From positions 1 through 64,000 of the forward strand of contig NZ_MAUD01000009.1 of the NCBI RefSeq assembly GCF_001700515.1: DNA of 64,000 nucleotides, in the 5' to 3' direction. A model generated the notes under the pieces. That model ran no database searches. It was not told the origin of the DNA and was given only the letters and a program-made list of their open reading frames with translations. Positions within the stretch are counted from its first letter, which is position 1; each line of letters begins with the position of its first letter. The position numbers and the translations under genes were made by a program. This DNA is from Streptomyces lushanensis. GTDB lineage: Bacteria; Actinomycetota; Actinomycetes; Streptomycetales; Streptomycetaceae. Positions 25,525 through 35,430 of this stretch are shown here, piece after piece.

Positions 25525-25561
25525 TGACAATCGTTTCCAGCTTTGTTGAAAATGACTGTCA
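25525..25561 (+). promoter_or_regulatory. Tandem Zur-box-like operators over the znuA promoter
   Basis: TGACAATCGTTTCCA (25525-25539) and TGAAAATGACTGTCA (25547-25561), period 22 bp, both near the actinobacterial Zur pattern TGAnAAT...TCA. TTGACA (25524-25529) can serve as -35 and the AT-rich GAAAAT around 25548-25553 as -10, so both boxes cover the promoter and the second runs into the znuA ATG. Confidence 0.65.
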
Positions 25562-26538
25562 TGAACGCACGACGCCTGATACCCACCGCCACCCTCGCCG
25601 GAGCTGTCACGCTCGGCCTGGTGGCGCTGTCCGCCTGCTCCTCCTCCGACGCCGCAGACAAGAAGAGCGGTGACAGGCTCATGGTCACGGCGTCGTTCTA
25701 CCCGATGGAATTCCTGGCCCGGCGGATCGGCGGTGATCATGTCTCGGTCACCACCCTCACCAAGCCGGGCGTCGAACCCCACGATCTTGAGCTGAAGCCC
25801 CGGCAGACCGCCGAACTCGGCGAATCGGACGTCATTCTCTGTCTCAAGGGTATCCAGCCCGCCGTGGACAAGGCCATCGACCAGTCCGGAGTGGGACAGA
25901 TCGTCGACGCGGCCACCCTGACCGCGCTGGAGAAGCACGGCACCGAGGTCGGCCACGCGCACGGCGGCGACGAGCACGGCGCCGACGAGCACGCGGCCGA
26001 GGAAGCCACCCCGGACGGCAACGACCCGCACATCTGGCTCGACCCGGTGAAGTACGCCGAGGTCGCCAAGGGCGTCGGCGCCGCCCTGGAGAAGGCCGAC
26101 CCGGACAACGCGGACGCGTACCGGAAGAACACGGACACGCTGGTCACCGAGCTCGGCGCGCTGGACACCGCGTTCAAGCGGGGCCTCGCGGACACCTCCA
26201 CCAAGACCTTCATCACCACCCACGCCGCCTTCGGCTATCTCGCCGAGCGCTACGGCCTGGCACAGGAGGCGATCGCCGGCATCGACCCGGAGGCCGAGCC
26301 CAGCCCGGCCCGGATCAAGGAACTGGAGACCATCGCGAAGCAGGACAAGGTCAGCACCGTATTCTTCGAGACGCTCGCCAGCGACAAGACCGCCAAGACC
26401 ATCGCTGCGGACTCGGGACTGGAGACGGACGTCCTGGATCCGCTGGAAGGAATTACGGACCGGTCCAAGGGCGATGACTACATCGAGGTCATGCAGGCCA
26501 ACCTCGCCGCGCTGCGAAAAGCACTCGGCGCGAAATGA
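25561..26538 (+). CDS. znuA: Zinc-binding lipoprotein of an ABC importer
   Basis: 325 aa. Signal peptide with lipobox LSAC (Cys at about 24). Cluster 9 (A-1) metal-binding fold: GVEPHDLELKPRQ with a ligand His, a His/Asp/Glu-rich loop (HAHGGDEHGADEHAAEE) typical of zinc members, DPHIWLDPVKY with another His, and THAAFGYLAERYGL. It delivers Zn2+ to the ZnuB channel. No ribosome site precedes the ATG at 25561; an in-frame ATG at 25552 also exists. First gene of znuA-znuC-znuB, with zur following; Zur boxes predict repression by zinc. Confidence 0.93.
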   Translation: MNARRLIPTATLAGAVTLGLVALSACSSSDAADKKSGDRLMVTASFYPMEFLARRIGGDHVSVTTLTKPGVEPHDLELKPRQTAELGESDVILCLKGIQPAVDKAIDQSGVGQIVDAATLTALEKHGTEVGHAHGGDEHGADEHAAEEATPDGNDPHIWLDPVKYAEVAKGVGAALEKADPDNADAYRKNTDTLVTELGALDTAFKRGLADTSTKTFITTHAAFGYLAERYGLAQEAIAGIDPEAEPSPARIKELETIAKQDKVSTVFFETLASDKTAKTIAADSGLETDVLDPLEGITDRSKGDDYIEVMQANLAALRKALGAK

Positions 26539-26570
26539 ACCGGCCGACGGCAGCAACGGAGGCGTGGCGG

Positions 26571-27635
26571 ATGACGGCCAGGGAGAGCGGCGAACAGGCC
26601 CGGGAGGCGCGAGCGCCCGAGGCCACGGCGACGCCCGCCGGCGCGGGCACCCGTCCCACCGGGACCGGGAGCGCCGAAGGCGGAACCGCGCCCGCCGGGA
26701 CCGGGCCGGGCCGGCCGGCTGCCGACCGGACACCGGCGGGCCCGCCCGCGCAGGGCACGTCCAGTGGCTTCCTGCCGGTTCAGAGGACGCGTCGCCCCTC
26801 GACGCCCGGCCCCCGGCGTGCTCCGGAGACGGCCGGGACCACAGCCACCGCGGACGGAGGACCCGCTGCTCAGCGGCCCGCGTCGGTCGTCTCCGTCCGC
26901 GGTGCCACGGCCACGCTCGGCTCCCGCACCGTGCTCTGCGGCATCGACCTCACCGTGCACCGCGGTGAGGTCGTCGCCCTGCTCGGCGCCAACGGTTCCG
27001 GCAAGTCCACCGCCGTACGCGCCGTGATCGGCCAGGTCCCGCTGACCGGCGGCGAGATATCGCTCTTCTCGACGCCGCTGCGCCGCTTCCGCGACTGGGC
27101 GCGTGTCGGTTACGTACCGCAGCGCACCACCGCGGCGAGCGGAGTACCCGCGACCGTCCGCGAGGTCGTCTCCTCCGGCCGGCTCTCCCGTACGAAGTTC
27201 CGCCGGCCCTCCAGGGCCGACCGCGCGGCCGTCCAGGAGGCCATCGAACTGGTCGGACTGGCCGACCGCGCCAAGGACTCGGTGGACGCGCTCTCCGGCG
27301 GCCAGCACCAGCGCGTCCTGATAGCCAGGGCGCTCGCCGCCGGGCCCGAGCTGCTGATCATGGACGAGCCGATGGCGGGCGTCGATCTGGCCAGCCAGGA
27401 CATCCTCGCGGCGACACTGCGCGAGCAGGTGGCCGCCGGTACGACCGTGCTGCTCGTCCTCCATGAACTGGGCCCGCTGGAGCCGCTGATCGACCGCGCG
27501 GTGGTGCTGCGCGACGGCTGTGTGACCCATGACGGGCCGCCTCCGCGGGCCCTGGGCCAGCACGCCCTGCCCGGCCACGATCACGTCCATCCCCACGCGG
27601 CCGGCGAGCCGCTCCGTACAGGACTGCTGACCTGA
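26571..27635 (+). CDS. znuC: Zinc ABC importer ATPase with long N-terminal extension
   Basis: About 354 aa. The ABC domain begins only near residue 105 (SVVSVRGATATLGSRTVLCG): Walker A GANGSGKST, Q-loop YVPQRTT, signature ALSGGQHQRV, Walker B LLIMDEPMAGVD, switch LLVLHELG. The first 100 residues are Ala/Pro/Gly/Thr-rich low complexity, unlike typical ZnuC of about 250 aa. ATG 26571 has GGAGG 8 nt upstream; ATG 26535, overlapping the znuA stop (ATGA), is the alternative. The C-terminus HALPGHDHVHPHAAGEP is His-rich and could bind zinc. Confidence 0.92.
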   Translation: MTARESGEQAREARAPEATATPAGAGTRPTGTGSAEGGTAPAGTGPGRPAADRTPAGPPAQGTSSGFLPVQRTRRPSTPGPRRAPETAGTTATADGGPAAQRPASVVSVRGATATLGSRTVLCGIDLTVHRGEVVALLGANGSGKSTAVRAVIGQVPLTGGEISLFSTPLRRFRDWARVGYVPQRTTAASGVPATVREVVSSGRLSRTKFRRPSRADRAAVQEAIELVGLADRAKDSVDALSGGQHQRVLIARALAAGPELLIMDEPMAGVDLASQDILAATLREQVAAGTTVLLVLHELGPLEPLIDRAVVLRDGCVTHDGPPPRALGQHALPGHDHVHPHAAGEPLRTGLLT

Positions 27636-27637
27636 CC

Positions 27638-28567
27638 ATGGAAATCCTCCAGACCGCGTTCATGCAGCGCGCGCTGATCGCGGCCGTGCTGGTCGGTATC
27701 ACCGCGCCCGCCGTCGGCATCTATCTTGTGCAGCGCCGCCAGGCGCTGATGGGCGACGGCATCGGCCATGTCGCCATGACCGGCGTCGGTCTGGGCTTCC
27801 TGCTCTCCGCCAGCCCGGTGTGGATCGCGACGCTGGTCTCGGTGGCCGGTGCCATCACCATGGAGCTGATCAGGGCGTACGGCCGCACCCGTGGCGACAT
27901 CGCGCTGGCGATGCTCTTCTACGGCGGGATGGCCGGCGGCGTCCTGCTGATCAATCTCGCGCCGAACGGCTCGAACGCCAATCTCAGCTCGTATCTCTTC
28001 GGTTCGCTCTCGACGGTCTCCCCGTCGGACGTGACCGCGATCTCCCTGCTCGCCGCCTTCGTGGTGCTGGTGACGGTGGGGATGCGGCGCCAGCTCTTCG
28101 CGGTCAGCCAGGACGAGGAGTTCGCCCGGGTCACCGGACTGCCGGTGCGTACGCTGAATCTGCTGATCGCGGTCACGGCCGCGGTGACGGTCACCGTCGC
28201 CATGCGGGTGGTGGGGCTGCTGCTGGTCAGCGCGCTGATGGTGGTGCCGGTGGCGGCGGCCCAGCAGATCACCAGGTCGTTCACGGTCACCTTCGTGCTC
28301 GCGGTCGTGATCGGCACGGCGGTGACACTCGCCGGGACGGCCACCTCGTACTACCAGGACGTGCCGCCGGGCGCGACGATCGTGCTGCTGGCGATCGGCG
28401 TCTTCGTGGTGCTGACGGTCCTCGCCACCCCCCTGGCGCGACGGAGGGCCGGGGCGCTGCGGAACGCCGAGGAGGCGGGGCAGAACGTGACCGTCGGCGT
28501 ACCCGGCGTAACACCCCCTCAGGACGGTTCGGGCGGCCGCCGGCCCACGGACGATCTCACGGTCTGA
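27638..28567 (+). CDS. znuB: Zinc ABC importer permease
   Basis: 309 aa, about eight or nine membrane segments of the ABC-3 metal permease family: GIYLVQRRQALMGDGIGHVAMTG near the start and GLLLVSALMVVPVAAAQQ in the core. The ATG is 2 bp after the znuC stop, so translation is probably coupled. A hydrophilic tail of about 45 residues follows the last helix. It forms the channel for ZnuA-delivered zinc. Confidence 0.93.
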   Translation: MEILQTAFMQRALIAAVLVGITAPAVGIYLVQRRQALMGDGIGHVAMTGVGLGFLLSASPVWIATLVSVAGAITMELIRAYGRTRGDIALAMLFYGGMAGGVLLINLAPNGSNANLSSYLFGSLSTVSPSDVTAISLLAAFVVLVTVGMRRQLFAVSQDEEFARVTGLPVRTLNLLIAVTAAVTVTVAMRVVGLLLVSALMVVPVAAAQQITRSFTVTFVLAVVIGTAVTLAGTATSYYQDVPPGATIVLLAIGVFVVLTVLATPLARRRAGALRNAEEAGQNVTVGVPGVTPPQDGSGGRRPTDDLTV

Positions 28568-28651
28568 CCGCGATCCGGCCACGAACTGGCAGAATGGCCC
28601 GAGGGAAGCGGGCAATGCCCGGTGGATTCGGGCAGAGGCAAGGAGGCACCT

Positions 28652-29092
28652 GTGACGACTGCGCCCAGCGGTGGATCGAGCGCGGCCCCCGTGCGCGGCC
28701 GATCGACCCGCCAGCGTGCCGCGGTGGCGGCGGCGCTCGACGAGGTCGACGAGTTCCGCAGCGCGCAGGAGCTCCACGACATGCTCAAGCACCGCGGTGA
28801 CTCGGTCGGACTGACCACGGTCTACCGCACGCTCCAGTCCCTCGCCGACGCCGGCGAGGTCGATGTGCTGCGGACGAACGACGGCGAGTCCGTCTACCGC
28901 CGCTGCTCGACCGGCGACCACCACCACCATCTTGTCTGCCGGGTCTGCGGAAAGGCCGTCGAGGTCGAGGGACCCGCGGTGGAGCAGTGGGCCGAGACGA
29001 TCGCGGCGCAGCACGGCTATGTGAGCGTGGCGCACACGGTGGAGATCTTCGGCACCTGCGCCGAATGCGCGGGCCAGTCCTCACGCAACTAG
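28652..29092 (+). CDS. zur: Zinc uptake regulator, Fur family
   Basis: 146 aa. Winged HTH (about 15-80; TRQRAAVAAALDEVDEFRSA, SVGLTTVYRTLQSLADAGEV), then the zinc-sensing dimer domain: DHHHHLVCRVCGK (regulatory and structural ligands) and CAEC near the C-terminus for the structural zinc. GTG 28652 follows AAGGAGG with 5-nt spacing. It lies 84 bp after znuB, in the same direction, and probably represses the whole cluster through the boxes at 25525-25561 when zinc is sufficient. Confidence 0.93.
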   Translation: MTTAPSGGSSAAPVRGRSTRQRAAVAAALDEVDEFRSAQELHDMLKHRGDSVGLTTVYRTLQSLADAGEVDVLRTNDGESVYRRCSTGDHHHHLVCRVCGKAVEVEGPAVEQWAETIAAQHGYVSVAHTVEIFGTCAECAGQSSRN

Positions 29093-29094
29093 GC

Positions 29095-29112
29095 CCTGTC
29101 CGACCGGACAGG
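29095..29112 (+). terminator. Small hairpin after zur
   Basis: CCTGTCC-GACC-GGACAGG directly after the zur stop. A second CCTGT/ACAGG inverted repeat follows at about 29120-29137. Weak terminator candidate for the zinc operon. Confidence 0.4.
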
Positions 29113-29272
29113 ACCTAGGCCCTGTCCGCGGCACAGGCCCGTTCCCGGCACAGGCCATGTCCGGGACCGCGCCCTTTCCGGCCGCGTGCCGGGCCGGAGC
29201 CCGGTGCCGGGCGGGCGGGCGGCCTGCCCGGCAACCGAGGAGACGGCACCCGGGGACATGGCGCCCGGCGGC

Positions 29273-30109
29273 TCAGTCCTGCGGAAACTCCTCCGCCTCC
29301 GGCTGGTCCGGGTTGGGCAGCGCACCGCCGAAGCGCCGGTCCCTGGAGGCGTATTCGAGGCAGGCCCGCCACAGGTCCCTGCGGTCGAAGTCCGGCCACA
29401 GCACGTCCTGGAAGACCATCTCCGCGTAGCTGCTCTGCCAGATCAGATAGTTGGACGTGCGCTGCTCGCCGCTGGGCCGCAGGAAGAGGTCCACGTCCGG
29501 CATGTCCGGGTAGTAGAGGTACTTCGCGAAGGTCTTCTCGTTGACCTTGGCCGGATCGAGCTTCCCCGACGCCACGTCCGCCGCGAGCGCCTGCGCCGCG
29601 TCCGCGATCTCCGCGCGCCCGCCGTAGTTGACGCAGAAGTACAGCGTCATGGCGTCGTTGTCCTTGGTCTGCTCCTGTGCGACCTGGAGCTCCTGGACGA
29701 CCGACTTCCACATCTTGGGCATCCGGCCGACCCAGCGGATCCGGATGCCCAGCTCGTCCATCTCGTCCCGGCGGCGCCGGATCACATCGCGGTTGAAGTT
29801 CATGAGGAAGCGCACCTCGTCGGGCGTGCGCTTCCAGTTCTCCGTGGAGAAGGCGTACAGGGAGAGGTTCTTGACGCCCATCTCCAGACAGCCCTTGAGC
29901 ACATCGAGGACGACGCCCTCACCGACCTTGTGGCCCTCGGTGCGCGGCAGCCCGCGCTCCTTGGCCCAGCGGCCGTTCCCGTCCATCACGCACGCCACAT
30001 GCCGCGGCACCAGCTCGGCCGGGATCTTCGGCGGGCGCGCGCCCGAGGGGTGCGGTTCGGGCGTCTTGTACTCGCGGCGGGAACGTCCCAGGATTCCGCG
30101 TCGTGCCAT
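29273..30109 (-). CDS. uppS: Isoprenyl transferase (undecaprenyl diphosphate synthase)
   Basis: 278 aa, cis-prenyltransferase that elongates farnesyl-PP with isopentenyl-PP to make the lipid carrier of cell-wall synthesis. Diagnostic motifs: [20 protein letters not shown] (catalytic Asp), [20 protein letters not shown] and [19 protein letters not shown]. It lies 31 bp downstream of recO and probably shares its transcript. It converges on zur. Confidence 0.96.
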   Translation of the reverse strand: MARRGILGRSRREYKTPEPHPSGARPPKIPAELVPRHVACVMDGNGRWAKERGLPRTEGHKVGEGVVLDVLKGCLEMGVKNLSLYAFSTENWKRTPDEVRFLMNFNRDVIRRRRDEMDELGIRIRWVGRMPKMWKSVVQELQVAQEQTKDNDAMTLYFCVNYGGRAEIADAAQALAADVASGKLDPAKVNEKTFAKYLYYPDMPDVDLFLRPSGEQRTSNYLIWQSSYAEMVFQDVLWPDFDRRDLWRACLEYASRDRRFGGALPNPDQPEAEEFPQD

Positions 30110-30140
30110 GCGCTCTCGTCTCCCAAATCTTCTCTACGTA

Positions 30141-30890
30141 TCAGTTCTTCTCTACGTATCTGAGCGAGCGCAGACCGCGCTCCAGGTGCCAGTGCAGATA
30201 GGCGGACACCAGCCCGCTGCCCTCCCTGACATGTCGCGCCTCGCACGCGTCGGCCGTCTCCCAGTCGCCGGTCAGCAGCGCGCTCAGCAGTCCGACGGCC
30301 TCAGCAGAGGGTACGACGCTGCCGGGCACCCGGCAGTCGCCGCATACGACACCGCCCGCCGCCACGGAGAAGAAACGATTGGGCCCGTGAAGTCCGCACT
30401 TGGCGCAGTCGTCGAAGCTCGGCGCGTATCCGTTGACCGCGAGGGAGCGCAACAGAAAGGCGTCCAGGATGAGATGGGGTGCGTGCTCACCGCGGGCGAG
30501 CGTACGCAGCCCGCCGACCAGGAGCAGATACTGCTGGACGGCCGGCTCGCCCTCGTGGTCGGTGAAGCGCTCGGCGGTCTCCAGCATCGCCGTCCCCGCG
30601 GTGTAGCGGGCGTAGTCGGTGACGATGCCGCCACCGTACGGAGCGATGGTCTCGCTCTGGGTGCACAGAGGCAGGCCACGGCCGATGAGCTCGCTGCCGC
30701 GCGCGAAGAACTGCACATCGACATGGGAGAACGGCTCCAGCCGCGCCCCGAACTTGGACTTCGTCCGCCGCACGCCCCGGGCGACGGCGCGGACACGGCC
30801 GTGGCCGCGGGTCAGAAGCGTGATGATGCGGTCGGCCTCACCGAGCTTCTGGGTGCGCAGCACAACGCCGTCGTCCCGGAACAGACTCAT
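30141..30890 (-). CDS. recO: DNA repair protein RecO
   Basis: 249 aa. RecO helps load RecA in the RecFOR pathway. N-terminal OB fold (about 1-80; GVVLRTQKLGEADRIITLLTR), helical middle, and a zinc site formed by CAKCG (about 153-157) and CGDC (about 179-182). ATG at 30890 gives the standard start. Followed by uppS, as commonly found in actinomycetes. Confidence 0.95.
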   Translation of the reverse strand: MSLFRDDGVVLRTQKLGEADRIITLLTRGHGRVRAVARGVRRTKSKFGARLEPFSHVDVQFFARGSELIGRGLPLCTQSETIAPYGGGIVTDYARYTAGTAMLETAERFTDHEGEPAVQQYLLLVGGLRTLARGEHAPHLILDAFLLRSLAVNGYAPSFDDCAKCGLHGPNRFFSVAAGGVVCGDCRVPGSVVPSAEAVGLLSALLTGDWETADACEARHVREGSGLVSAYLHWHLERGLRSLRYVEKN

Positions 30891-31024
30891 GGCCTCATTC
30901 TCCCGCATGCGCGCGGGCCGCCGGGCCGCCCGCACACGGGCCTGGGCGGGCCCGCCCGCCGTGCGCCCGTCATATGCCGCGGGCAGTGGCTCAGGAGGCG
31001 CCCGAGGAGGCGCTCAGAGCGCGC

Positions 31025-31732
31025 TCAGGAGGGTGTTCCCGACGCGGCCAGCAGCAGTCGCTCCGTGTCGTCCGAGCACAGCAGCAGCGCGCCGCCGACG
31101 ATGCTGAGCACCTCGCGCTCCGCCGGGCTGTACGGTCCGTCGGCCACGGCGATCCTGGCGCCCTGGAGCACGATCGACTCCCGGCCCGCCGGGGCGAGAT
31201 GCGGGGCCAGCGGCTCCAGCGCCTCGTGCAGCTCGATGGCGAGCGCGGCGCCGCACGGGCCCGGATCCAGATCCGGGTCCACGACGAACCGGCCGGTGTC
31301 GGCGGCGAGGGCCTCCACCAGATCGGCGAGCCGGCCCTCCGTGCAGTCCTCGAATCCGGCCGCCCGGACGACATGGACCGCGGTCTCCCTGACCGTACGG
31401 GAGGAGATCCCGCCGGCCGCGAGGACGGCGAGCGCGACGGTGTGCACGGCGTCACGGAGCATCACGGAGAAGCGCGTGGTGGTGGGATGATCGAGGATGT
31501 CCGTGCCGAAGTGGGCATGGCAGGCCGTGCATTCGATCACCGGTCCGGCGACCCCGCGCGCGAGCAGCGGAACGCCGAGGACGGTGAACCGGCGACGGCC
31601 GGTGCGTCGGCGGTAGTTGCGGTCGCCCCCGCAGTCGGGACAGAAGAACTCGCCGTCACCGATGGTGTTCCAGGACGTACGAATGCCGCAGATGCACACT
31701 TTTCGGCCGCTTGATCCTTGGGCTGGCAGCAC
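31025..31732 (-). CDS. TerB-like protein with N-terminal zinc ribbon
   Basis: 235 aa. Two Cys pairs at the N-terminus (CICG and CPDCGG, residues about 13-37) form a zinc ribbon; a further CTAC lies near 70. The C-terminal half (about 85-235) is an all-helical TerB/tellurite-resistance-like domain (LAAGGISSRTVRETAV; PAEREVLSIVGGALLL). The GTG at 31732 is chosen because GGAGG lies 8 nt upstream. Upstream of recO on the same strand. TerB domains occur in membrane-stress complexes; its role here is unknown. Confidence 0.8.
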   Translation of the reverse strand: MLPAQGSSGRKVCICGIRTSWNTIGDGEFFCPDCGGDRNYRRRTGRRRFTVLGVPLLARGVAGPVIECTACHAHFGTDILDHPTTTRFSVMLRDAVHTVALAVLAAGGISSRTVRETAVHVVRAAGFEDCTEGRLADLVEALAADTGRFVVDPDLDPGPCGAALAIELHEALEPLAPHLAPAGRESIVLQGARIAVADGPYSPAEREVLSIVGGALLLCSDDTERLLLAASGTPS

Positions 31733-31838
31733 GTCGCGCACCTCCGTAACGCTCCGGCAACATTGCCGCGTTGACGTGATGTTAGCCACATCCCCCCGGC
31801 CCCGTCAGTACCGCGGCGTGAGATCGCCACGACATGGC

Positions 31839-31874
31839 CGAACCCCGCCCACCGTGAACGGTGGACGGGGCTCG
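31839..31874 (-). terminator. Terminator of leuA
   Basis: In minus-strand RNA a continuous 16-bp stem with two G-U pairs (31859-31874 with 31839-31854) and a TTCA loop, 55 bp after the leuA stop. The plus strand has two mismatches, so it is oriented for leuA. Confidence 0.65.
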
Positions 31875-31929
31875 TGAACGCCCAGGTGAACGCGTGGTTC
31901 AGTGGCTCAGGACCGCCGTGCGGACGTCG

Positions 31930-33789
<1,860 letters not shown>

Positions 33790-33808
<19 letters not shown>

Positions 33809-33837
33809 CAGCTAAGGAGAAGCAGCCCGAAACGCAT
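33790..33837 (-). CDS. leuA leader peptide, 15 aa
   Basis: MRFGLLLLSCRGEGL then TAG. Four consecutive leucine codons (CTG CTT CTC CTT), two of them the rare CTT, sit at residues 5-8, and a fifth Leu is the last residue. It ends 90 nt before the leuA start. The composition, position and overlap with alternative RNA stems are those of an amino-acid attenuation leader; no obvious strong ribosome site precedes it (GCTCCCCCACATC upstream), so it may be read from a near-leaderless transcript. Confidence 0.75.
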
Positions 33838-34015
33838 GATGTGGGGGAGCCTAGCCGAGCCTCGCCGTCCGTGCCGGTCCGTATCAGAATGCGGAACCGG
33901 ATCCACCCTCTCCTCGAATCACGAAGGTATTCCCCGGGTGTCCGTAGATCACTCCATTTCAGCAACCTCGGTCGCCATGGGTGCAATCGCCGTGACGGAG
34001 TGCCACATTGCTTTC

Positions 34016-35074
34016 ATGGACGCCATCACCCCTGTTTTCTGCACCATCGTGCCGCCGCATGTGCTGGACAAGCTCGCGAGCGCGGACGATCCGGTCGTCT
34101 CCGGGCCCGCCCGCCGCACCCTGGAGGCCGACTCCGCCCAGCGCACCCGGCGCCGGCTGACGGCGGTCCGCGGCGCCGTGCCGTCGCCGGCCGCCGTGCC
34201 GACGGGAAAGCCGGACCGTGCCATCCACGACTGCCGGCACGGCACGGCCCTGCCGGGCACGAAGGTCCGCGGCGAGGGCGGCGAGCCCGGCAGGGACGCC
34301 ACCGTCAATCGCGCGTACAGCGGCCTCGGCGCCACCTTCGAGCTGCTGCTGACGGCGTACGGCCGTGACTCCCTGGACGGCGCGGGACTGCCGCTGACCG
34401 CCAGCGTCCACTACGACCGGGAGTACGCGAACGCCTTCTGGGACGGCGAGCAGATGGTCTTCGGAGACGGGGACGGGGAGATCTTCCTCGACTTCACGAT
34501 CCCGGTCGATGTGATCGGCCATGAGCTGGCCCACGGAGTCACGCAGTACACCGCCAATCTCAACTACTACGGGCAGTCGGGCGCGCTGAACGAGTCCCTG
34601 TCGGACGTCCTCGGCTCACTGGTCAAGCAGTTCACCCTGGACCAGACCGCCGACCGGGCCGACTGGCTGATCGGGCAGGGCCTGCTCGCGCCGCGCGTCA
34701 CCGGTGTCGCGCTGCGCTCCATGAAGGCACCGGGCACGGCGTACGACGACGATGTGCTCGGCAAGGATCCCCAGCCCGCCGTCATGGACGACTACGTGCG
34801 GACGAACCAGGACAACGGCGGGGTGCACATCAACTCCGGCATCCCCAACCACGCGTTCTATCTGCTCGCCGAGCGGCTGGGCGGAAAGGCGTGGGAGCGG
34901 GCGGGCCGGATCTGGTTCGACGTGCTGACCGGAGGCGAGCTGGCGGCCGACGCGGACTTCGCGGACTTCGCCCGGCTGACCGTCGCGGCGGCGCGGTCGC
35001 GCTTCGGGGACGGGGCGGAGCACGAGGCGGTGGTCAAGGCCTGGTCCCAGGTCGGCGTACCGACAGCGCGGTGA
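34016..35074 (+). CDS. M4 metallopeptidase, protealysin-like
   Basis: 352 aa. Zinc protease with HELAH (about 163-167) and the downstream Glu in ALNESLSD; DNGGVHINSGIPNHAFYLLA carries the proton-donor His. The N-terminus DAITPVFCTIVPPHVLDKLA is the short protealysin-type propeptide, with the cysteine-switch-like PVFC. There is no signal peptide, as in protealysin-like enzymes. The start is uncertain: ATG 34016 has GGAG 15 nt upstream; an ATG at 33977 is in frame. A small inhibitor-like gene follows 50 bp downstream. Divergent from leuA. Confidence 0.9.
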   Translation: MDAITPVFCTIVPPHVLDKLASADDPVVSGPARRTLEADSAQRTRRRLTAVRGAVPSPAAVPTGKPDRAIHDCRHGTALPGTKVRGEGGEPGRDATVNRAYSGLGATFELLLTAYGRDSLDGAGLPLTASVHYDREYANAFWDGEQMVFGDGDGEIFLDFTIPVDVIGHELAHGVTQYTANLNYYGQSGALNESLSDVLGSLVKQFTLDQTADRADWLIGQGLLAPRVTGVALRSMKAPGTAYDDDVLGKDPQPAVMDDYVRTNQDNGGVHINSGIPNHAFYLLAERLGGKAWERAGRIWFDVLTGGELAADADFADFARLTVAAARSRFGDGAEHEAVVKAWSQVGVPTAR

Positions 35075-35124
35075 GACGGGAGCGTCGGCTACCGCGCCCG
35101 CCCCGCAGGCACTAGACAGGAGCC

Positions 35125-35394
35125 ATGCGTATCGAAGTACGTCGTACGGGCGGTTTCGCGGGTATCGAGCGCAGGGCCGAGGTCGACACCTCACACCTGT
35201 CCGACGCCCCCACCTGGCGGGAACTCGCCGAACAGGCCATGACGGACGCCACCCGGGACCCCGGGGCCCCGGTGGTCCCCGACGGCTTCAGCTACCGGAT
35301 CACGGTGGACGACCACGAGTTCCGCTGCGCCGACCCCCACCTCTCCGAGTCCCAGCGCACCCTGATCTCCCGTGTCCTCAAGGAAGGAGCCTGA
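35125..35394 (+). CDS. Emfourin-like protealysin inhibitor
   Basis: 89 aa, starting MRIEVRRTGGFAGIER, with AGGAG 3-4 nt before the ATG. Small beta-rich protein resembling emfourin, the proteinaceous inhibitor encoded beside protealysin in Serratia. Features: GGFAGI near the N-terminus, central acidic helix (TWRELAEQAM), FSYRITVDDHEF and C-terminal helix. It directly follows the M4 protease gene in the same direction, so the pair is probably an intracellular protease with its antidote. Confidence 0.8.
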   Translation: MRIEVRRTGGFAGIERRAEVDTSHLSDAPTWRELAEQAMTDATRDPGAPVVPDGFSYRITVDDHEFRCADPHLSESQRTLISRVLKEGA

Positions 35395-35430
35395 GCGGGA
35401 GACGATCCCTTGAACGGAAGCCCGGAGTGG

